From positions 1 to 11,118 of the forward strand of contig NAOQ01000521.1 in assembly GCA_002751075.1 (NCBI GenBank): a stretch of DNA of 11,118 nt, read 5' to 3'. The stretch comes from Ichthyophonus hoferi (taxonomy: Eukaryota > Opisthokonta > Ichthyosporea > Ichthyophonida > Ichthyophonidae). Both the position numbers and the translations under genes were made by a program. This document shows positions 8,601 to 11,118 of this stretch, one piece after another (the stretch's first letter is position 1; every line of letters begins with the position of its first letter). The notes under the pieces were generated by a model. That model did not search any database. It was not told where the DNA came from and saw only the letters and a list, made by a program, of their open reading frames with translations.

Positions 8601-8903
8601 GTTATTATTATTGTTGCTGTATATACTAGTGTAACACATGTACATACATATATTATAGCAATATACCTACCCATAACTAACCCACCTATACCTCCATAGA
8701 ATGGAGAGAAACTCACCTACAGAATACAAGATATAAAAGGACTCCTATATGATCCATCCACTGAAGACCTCTGGGTAGAAACCTCTATAGGAACTCTGCT
8801 GCTACGTGAGCCAGGACCTAATTATCGTATATTTTTTCAAGCTTTGAAGACTGCCCATAAAAAAGCCTTGGCAAACGGTGGAAGTGCCTTCTGTGTAATG
8901 TAG
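5655..8903 (+). CDS. Unrecognised two-repeat protein, possible tandem PH-like domains
   Basis: Exons 5655-5745, 6025-6182, 7271-7564, 7830-7926, 8331-8479 and 8700-8903 (TAG at 8901) splice to 330 residues. The start is the first ATG after the TATA/Inr promoter, with A at -3. Residues 31-143 and 214-323 are two copies of one domain, about 40 percent identical. Shared signatures are IEY--RFI, GKL---APS-D, YD---DLW-ET and LLR-P-P-Y. In each copy a phase-1 intron splits the first Asp and a phase-0 intron precedes the CG/NG residues. Between them lies an acidic helical stretch (144-160, EEREEEENE) and a Pro-rich linker (VPVPPPR, 164-170). No signal peptide or membrane segment is seen, so the protein is probably cytosolic or nuclear. 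Strands followed by an amphipathic last helix suggest a PH/PTB-like fold, which would bind lipid or peptide; I do not recognise the family. Confidence 0.8.
6756..6771. promoter_or_regulatory. Everted GGTTCA half-sites (nuclear-receptor-like)
   Basis: TGAACCC-AA-GGGTTCA is a perfect inverted repeat. Read as receptor half-sites it is two everted RGKTCA elements (GGTTCA) separated by four bases. Nuclear receptors of the RXR/HNF4 type bind such half-sites. It lies in an intron and a chance match cannot be excluded. Confidence 0.3.
7096..7138. repeat. AAC/AAT triplet microsatellite
   Basis: A run of mixed AAC and AAT triplets in intron 2 of the two-repeat gene. Confidence 0.8.
7174..7200. repeat. 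ACAAT pentamer microsatellite
   Basis: Five copies of ACAAT in a row, about 70 bp before the acceptor of exon 3. Confidence 0.85.
7671..7800. repeat. Degenerate TACTA/TATCA pentamer DNA in intron 3
   Basis: TATACTGTACTATACTATAG and many imperfect TATAT/ATCAT units fill the second half of the intron at 7565-7829. They resemble the pentamer array at the left end, read on the opposite strand, in decayed form. Confidence 0.55.
7927..8330 (+). other. Intron 4 of the two-repeat gene
   Basis: A 404-bp AT-rich phase-1 intron (GTAAGC donor, AAATTAG acceptor). It corresponds in phase and place to the first intron of the gene, since both split the Asp that opens a domain copy. I see no other structure in it. 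Confidence 0.7.
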
Positions 8904-9064
8904 ATGGCACTGTAGGCTATATTGATAGACGTGCTATAAAGGATGTAGGTGTAGGAGGAATCAGTAAAGGTATAGGTACACAGACATATACTATAGTGTA
9001 GAACTATATGTGCCTGAATGCATGTATTAAGAAAATGATATTTATTAATATAAATTAATATAAA

Positions 9065-9195
9065 TTAATTCAACACGATGAAGTTTTATTAAATACAACT
9101 ATATATGTAATAAAACTATAATTGCATAAATGAAATTATATCAAGATAATGATATAATAATATATATTAATTCAATGTCATACAGTTTTATTAAA
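9065..9195. repeat. Two direct repeats 102 bp apart in the 3' flank
   Basis: TTAATTCAACACGATGAAG followed by TTTTATTAAA at 9065 recurs as TTAATTCAATGTCATACAG plus TTTTATTAAA at 9167-9195. The rest of the 102-bp unit is only loosely alike, so this is an old or partial tandem duplication. It lies across the likely polyadenylation region. Confidence 0.5.
9109..9114 (+). terminator. Likely poly(A) signal of the two-repeat gene
   Basis: The first AATAAA after the stop lies about 205 bases downstream. An ATTAAA at 9088-9093 is an alternative. No strong GT-rich element follows either, so the choice is open. Confidence 0.4.
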
Positions 9196-9312
9196 GGCAA
9201 ATATAAATATAATAAATATAGAGGTTGAGAATAATAGCTGCCGTGCAGCATTCAAAATAACCTGGGCTTATTAAAAAGGTTCTCCATATTGTTATATATA
9301 TATTTCTTGTAC
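9196..9312. other. Short AT-rich spacer
   Basis: No gene or clear signal. GCTGCCGTGCAGC (9238-9250) is a near-perfect small palindrome. Confidence 0.4.
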
Positions 9313-9563
9313 ATATTGGAACATGTGTAATAGGTTATAATCATTTTTTATTTACTTACTTGTTTTTATTGGAATATATGTATTCTATTTTTGTTTATCT
9401 GCTACTAATCAAATAATCAAGTAGTAAAAAATATCTATAAATTATCTAACAAAACTACGTAGTAATGATTCAGATTGAGATTTACTTCCGTAAAAAATAC
9501 CATATTAGGTAAACAGATGGATCCGACTTCAATCTCACCGCAACACATATTTAGAATGGTATA
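9313..9563. repeat. Dispersed repeat, copy B (diverged)
   Basis: This is the partner of 3131-3408, in the same orientation, about 6.2 kb away. Similarity ends at TTTAGAATGGTATA, directly before CAGGGTTTCCC at 9564. The two copies flank the two-repeat gene and its upstream region. Confidence 0.65.
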
Positions 9564-9690
9564 CAGGGTTTCCCACTAATATACAGAATGTTGCCAACAA
9601 TGTGAGGAATTTGTAGTGATCTACAAAATTTGAAAAACTGTACAAAATCAAAATTAAAAAAATTAAAAAATAATTTTAATCAATACCATA
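9564..9690. mobile_element. Possible hAT-type terminus (CAGGGTTTCCC) and adjoining DNA
   Basis: CAGGGTTTCCC (9564-9574) matches the usual form of hAT transposon terminal inverted repeats. It begins exactly where similarity to the other dispersed repeat copy stops, as expected if an element inserted there. I could not find a matching GGGAAACCCTG end or an 8-bp target duplication to the right, so the element is truncated, longer than the window, or a chance match. No transposase is seen. Confidence 0.3.
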
Positions 9691-9967
9691 AATACAAATA
9701 ATATTGAAAACTCGGAAAATTGTACAGAAATTGTAAGAAATCACAGAACGGAAATGCTAATGAAAATATCAGTCCTACAAACGGCCTTATAAACAAAAAA
9801 GCACAGATATGTTTCAAACAGTGTTTCAGAAAGTGTAACTCTGGTTTTTCCATTAGCTTTTTTGTTTATAAGGCCGTTTGTAGGACTGATATTTTCATTA
9901 GCATTTCCGTTCTGTGATTTCTTACAATTTCTGTATAACTTTCCGAGTTTTTAATATTATTTGTATT
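9691..9967. mobile_element. Foldback / long-TIR MITE-like element, 112-bp arms
   Basis: The left arm 9691-9802 and right arm 9856-9967 are reverse complements with 109 of 112 positions matching; the three mismatches lie near the outer end. The loop is 53 bp (9803-9855). Weaker symmetry may extend a little outward through AT-rich DNA. There is no transposase, so if mobile it would be non-autonomous. A reading frame across it reflects the repeat and is not a gene. If transcribed, the RNA would fold into a long duplex. The high arm identity means either a young inversion or continued gene conversion. Confidence 0.9.
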
Positions 9968-10012
9968 CATGGTTTTAATTATGAATGTACTAAAACAGGA
10001 TTTTAATGCTAT

Positions 10013-10061
10013 TAAATTTAACTATATACCATTCATCTTGAAAGGTGTATAGTTAAATTTA
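10013..10061. repeat. Second hairpin, 18-bp arms
   Basis: TAAATTTAACTATATACC (10013-10030) pairs with GGTGTATAGTTAAATTTA (10044-10061) with one mismatch around a 13-base loop. It lies 45 bp past the large foldback and could be part of the same mobile structure. Confidence 0.75.
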
Positions 10062-10320
10062 CTCGGTTATCAGTTCAAGATTAAGATGATGGGTACTCCA
10101 GAATTTTAATCTTCCCTGGAATTATATACAACAACTATCTGGGTTTTTTTACGCGGCCGCTCATCTTATTGGTTTTTGTACAGCGTGACATGAGTTTAGT
10201 GCTGTGATTAATTTAAATTTATATTAATTGTTGGCTTAATTTTATCTTTTCAAAGCTAAAAATCTATCTTAACTTTGTTTTTGGTTTTTATTGAATATTT
10301 ATTGAGAATTATATTTAAGA
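10062..10320. other. Gene-free spacer
   Basis: No exon or RNA gene is seen. It contains one GC-rich 8-mer (GCGGCCGC, 10153-10160) and one ATTGG box shortly after it. Confidence 0.45.
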
Positions 10321-10324
10321 TTAT

Positions 10325-10346
10325 GATTGGTAGGTCGATACCAATC
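10325..10346. promoter_or_regulatory. Divergent CCAAT-box hairpin
   Basis: GATTGGTA and TACCAATC form a perfect 8-bp inverted repeat around six bases, so two CCAAT boxes face apart. Another CCAAT follows near 10370 and a CRE-like CACGTCAT near 10410. Function is inferred from motif density alone. Confidence 0.35.
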
Positions 10347-10550
10347 AAATATACGGTTCGTCCGCTTGACCCAATAAAATAGTGAGTATACAAACGAGAG
10401 TGAAAGTGGCACGTCATATTAGTTGATAATTTTAAAGTAATTTAAATTGAATTTTAAGTAATAATAGTCAAATTCATTTATTTTTACACGAGCTAAATTT
10501 ATCCATACAAATTATGAATTACATTTTAATCAATACAATATTTTATCGAG

Positions 10551-10640
10551 CCAATTGCAATACTTTTACAAAAATGCCCTATTGGCTTTCACAAAGACCA
10601 ATACTCATTCGATATATATTTTAATATACATGATCTATTG
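10551..10640 (+). promoter_or_regulatory. Promoter-like module: three CCAAT boxes and TATA-like box
   Basis: CCAAT at 10551-10555, ATTGG at 10581-10585 and CCAAT at 10598-10602 are followed by TATATAT at 10613-10619. CCCTATTGGCT is shared exactly with the module at 3790-3800. A transcript would start near 10640. No convincing exon follows within the window, so any gene would lie mostly beyond the right end. Confidence 0.35.
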
Positions 10641-10900
10641 TATAATAACGTTTGAATATAATTTACACAATATAATATAAAATTCCGAGAGCCACGACAT
10701 TTCATTTCAAAATACGTTTTATTCGCATACCATGCTAGATTCGGTAGTAGTTTTTTAATATATATATATAATATCTAATAATATACTTTATGATATTATA
10801 TTGTCATATAGTATTTGAGACCAGTAACATCTATTTTATGTATGTACTTACTCTTACTAAGCGAACGGCACATTTTTATATTATTTCCTATCTTAACTAT
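10641..10900. other. Gene-free AT-rich stretch
   Basis: An ATG at 10731 opens only eight codons. A donor-like GTAGTA follows it, but nothing supports an exon. No other structure is seen. Confidence 0.4.
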
Positions 10901-11008
10901 ACTGTATTATACTATATTATTCTATAATATATGATGTTATATTATACTACACTATACTAGACTATATTACACTGCACCATTACTATACTATACTATACTA
11001 TACTATTA
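10901..11008. repeat. TACTA pentamer repeat, reverse complement of the left array
   Basis: Degenerate TATAC/TATTA units lead to a cleaner CTATA run (about 10982-11006). On the opposite strand this is the same TAGTA pentamer that forms 1-190. Confidence 0.75.
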
Positions 11009-11080
11009 TCATTATATATAAAAAATATGTAAACATACATAAACAAGCATAAATATATATGCAATAGCATACCAAGAGAT

Positions 11081-11118
11081 ACAACAACAACAAAAAAAAA
11101 AAAAAAAAAAAAAAAAAA
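11081..11118. repeat. ACA triplets and terminal 27-A homopolymer
   Basis: Four ACA-type triplets pass into 27 A residues that run to the end. No LINE or SINE body is recognisable upstream, so this is best taken as simple sequence at which the assembly stopped. Confidence 0.8.

Noticed and set aside
9720-9917. 65-codon frame over the foldback
   Set aside because: It is a by-product of the inverted repeat: its two ends are the same DNA read on opposite strands.
10153-10160. GCGGCCGC 8-mer as a cloning-vector remnant
   Set aside because: The flanks are ordinary AT-rich genomic DNA with no vector or adaptor sequence, so a natural site is the simpler reading.
10350-10372. B-box-like GGTTCGTCC suggesting a tRNA
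   Set aside because: No A box at the right distance and no cloverleaf stems could be drawn.
11081-11118. Terminal poly-A as the tail of a LINE or SINE
   Set aside because: No reverse transcriptase, Pol III promoter or target duplication is seen upstream.
1-11118. Retroviral, LTR-element or Polinton remains
   Set aside because: No frame resembles gag, pol, envelope, integrase or capsid proteins, and no paired LTRs were recognised.

Overview
The window looks like a short piece of an AT-rich, compact animal genome. Genes are split by many short introns (about 130-400 bp, one of 1.1 kb) with GT..AG ends, the 3' UTRs appear short, and both ends run into low-complexity DNA: a TAGTA array on the left and a 27-A homopolymer on the right. 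That is what a whole small contig bounded by assembly-breaking repeats looks like. A sponge such as Amphimedon is my best guess, from general character only; I cannot verify the species.

Left part (328-2175): the last six coding exons of a plus-strand SET-domain gene. The spliced C-terminal 275 residues contain a SET domain cut in two by an Asn/Ser-rich insertion, a SETDB-type ELTWDY motif and a Cys-rich post-SET tail. This points to a SETDB-like H3K9 methyltransferase whose 5' part lies outside the window. The normally invariant NHSC motif reads NYDC.

Middle (2176-5540): about 3.4 kb without a recognisable gene. It holds a tight cluster of a full CRE, a perfect CArG box and a p53-like half-site, a diverged dispersed repeat, a TATA/CCAAT promoter-like module followed by a doubtful 70-codon ORF, and several perfect short palindromes.

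Right-centre (5540-9114): a complete six-exon gene I do not recognise, with a clear TATA/Inr promoter. Splicing it by eye gives 330 residues made of two copies of a roughly 110-residue domain. Intron positions and phases match in both copies, so it arose by duplication of an exon block. The pattern of strands and a final helix suggests a PH-like fold, which is inference.

Right end (9115-11118): apparently gene-free. It holds the second copy of the dispersed repeat, a near-perfect foldback with 112-bp arms, a smaller hairpin, CCAAT-rich promoter-like DNA with a TATA-like box, and pentamer/poly-A repeats. The two genes share a strand but nothing in the sequence shows that they work together.
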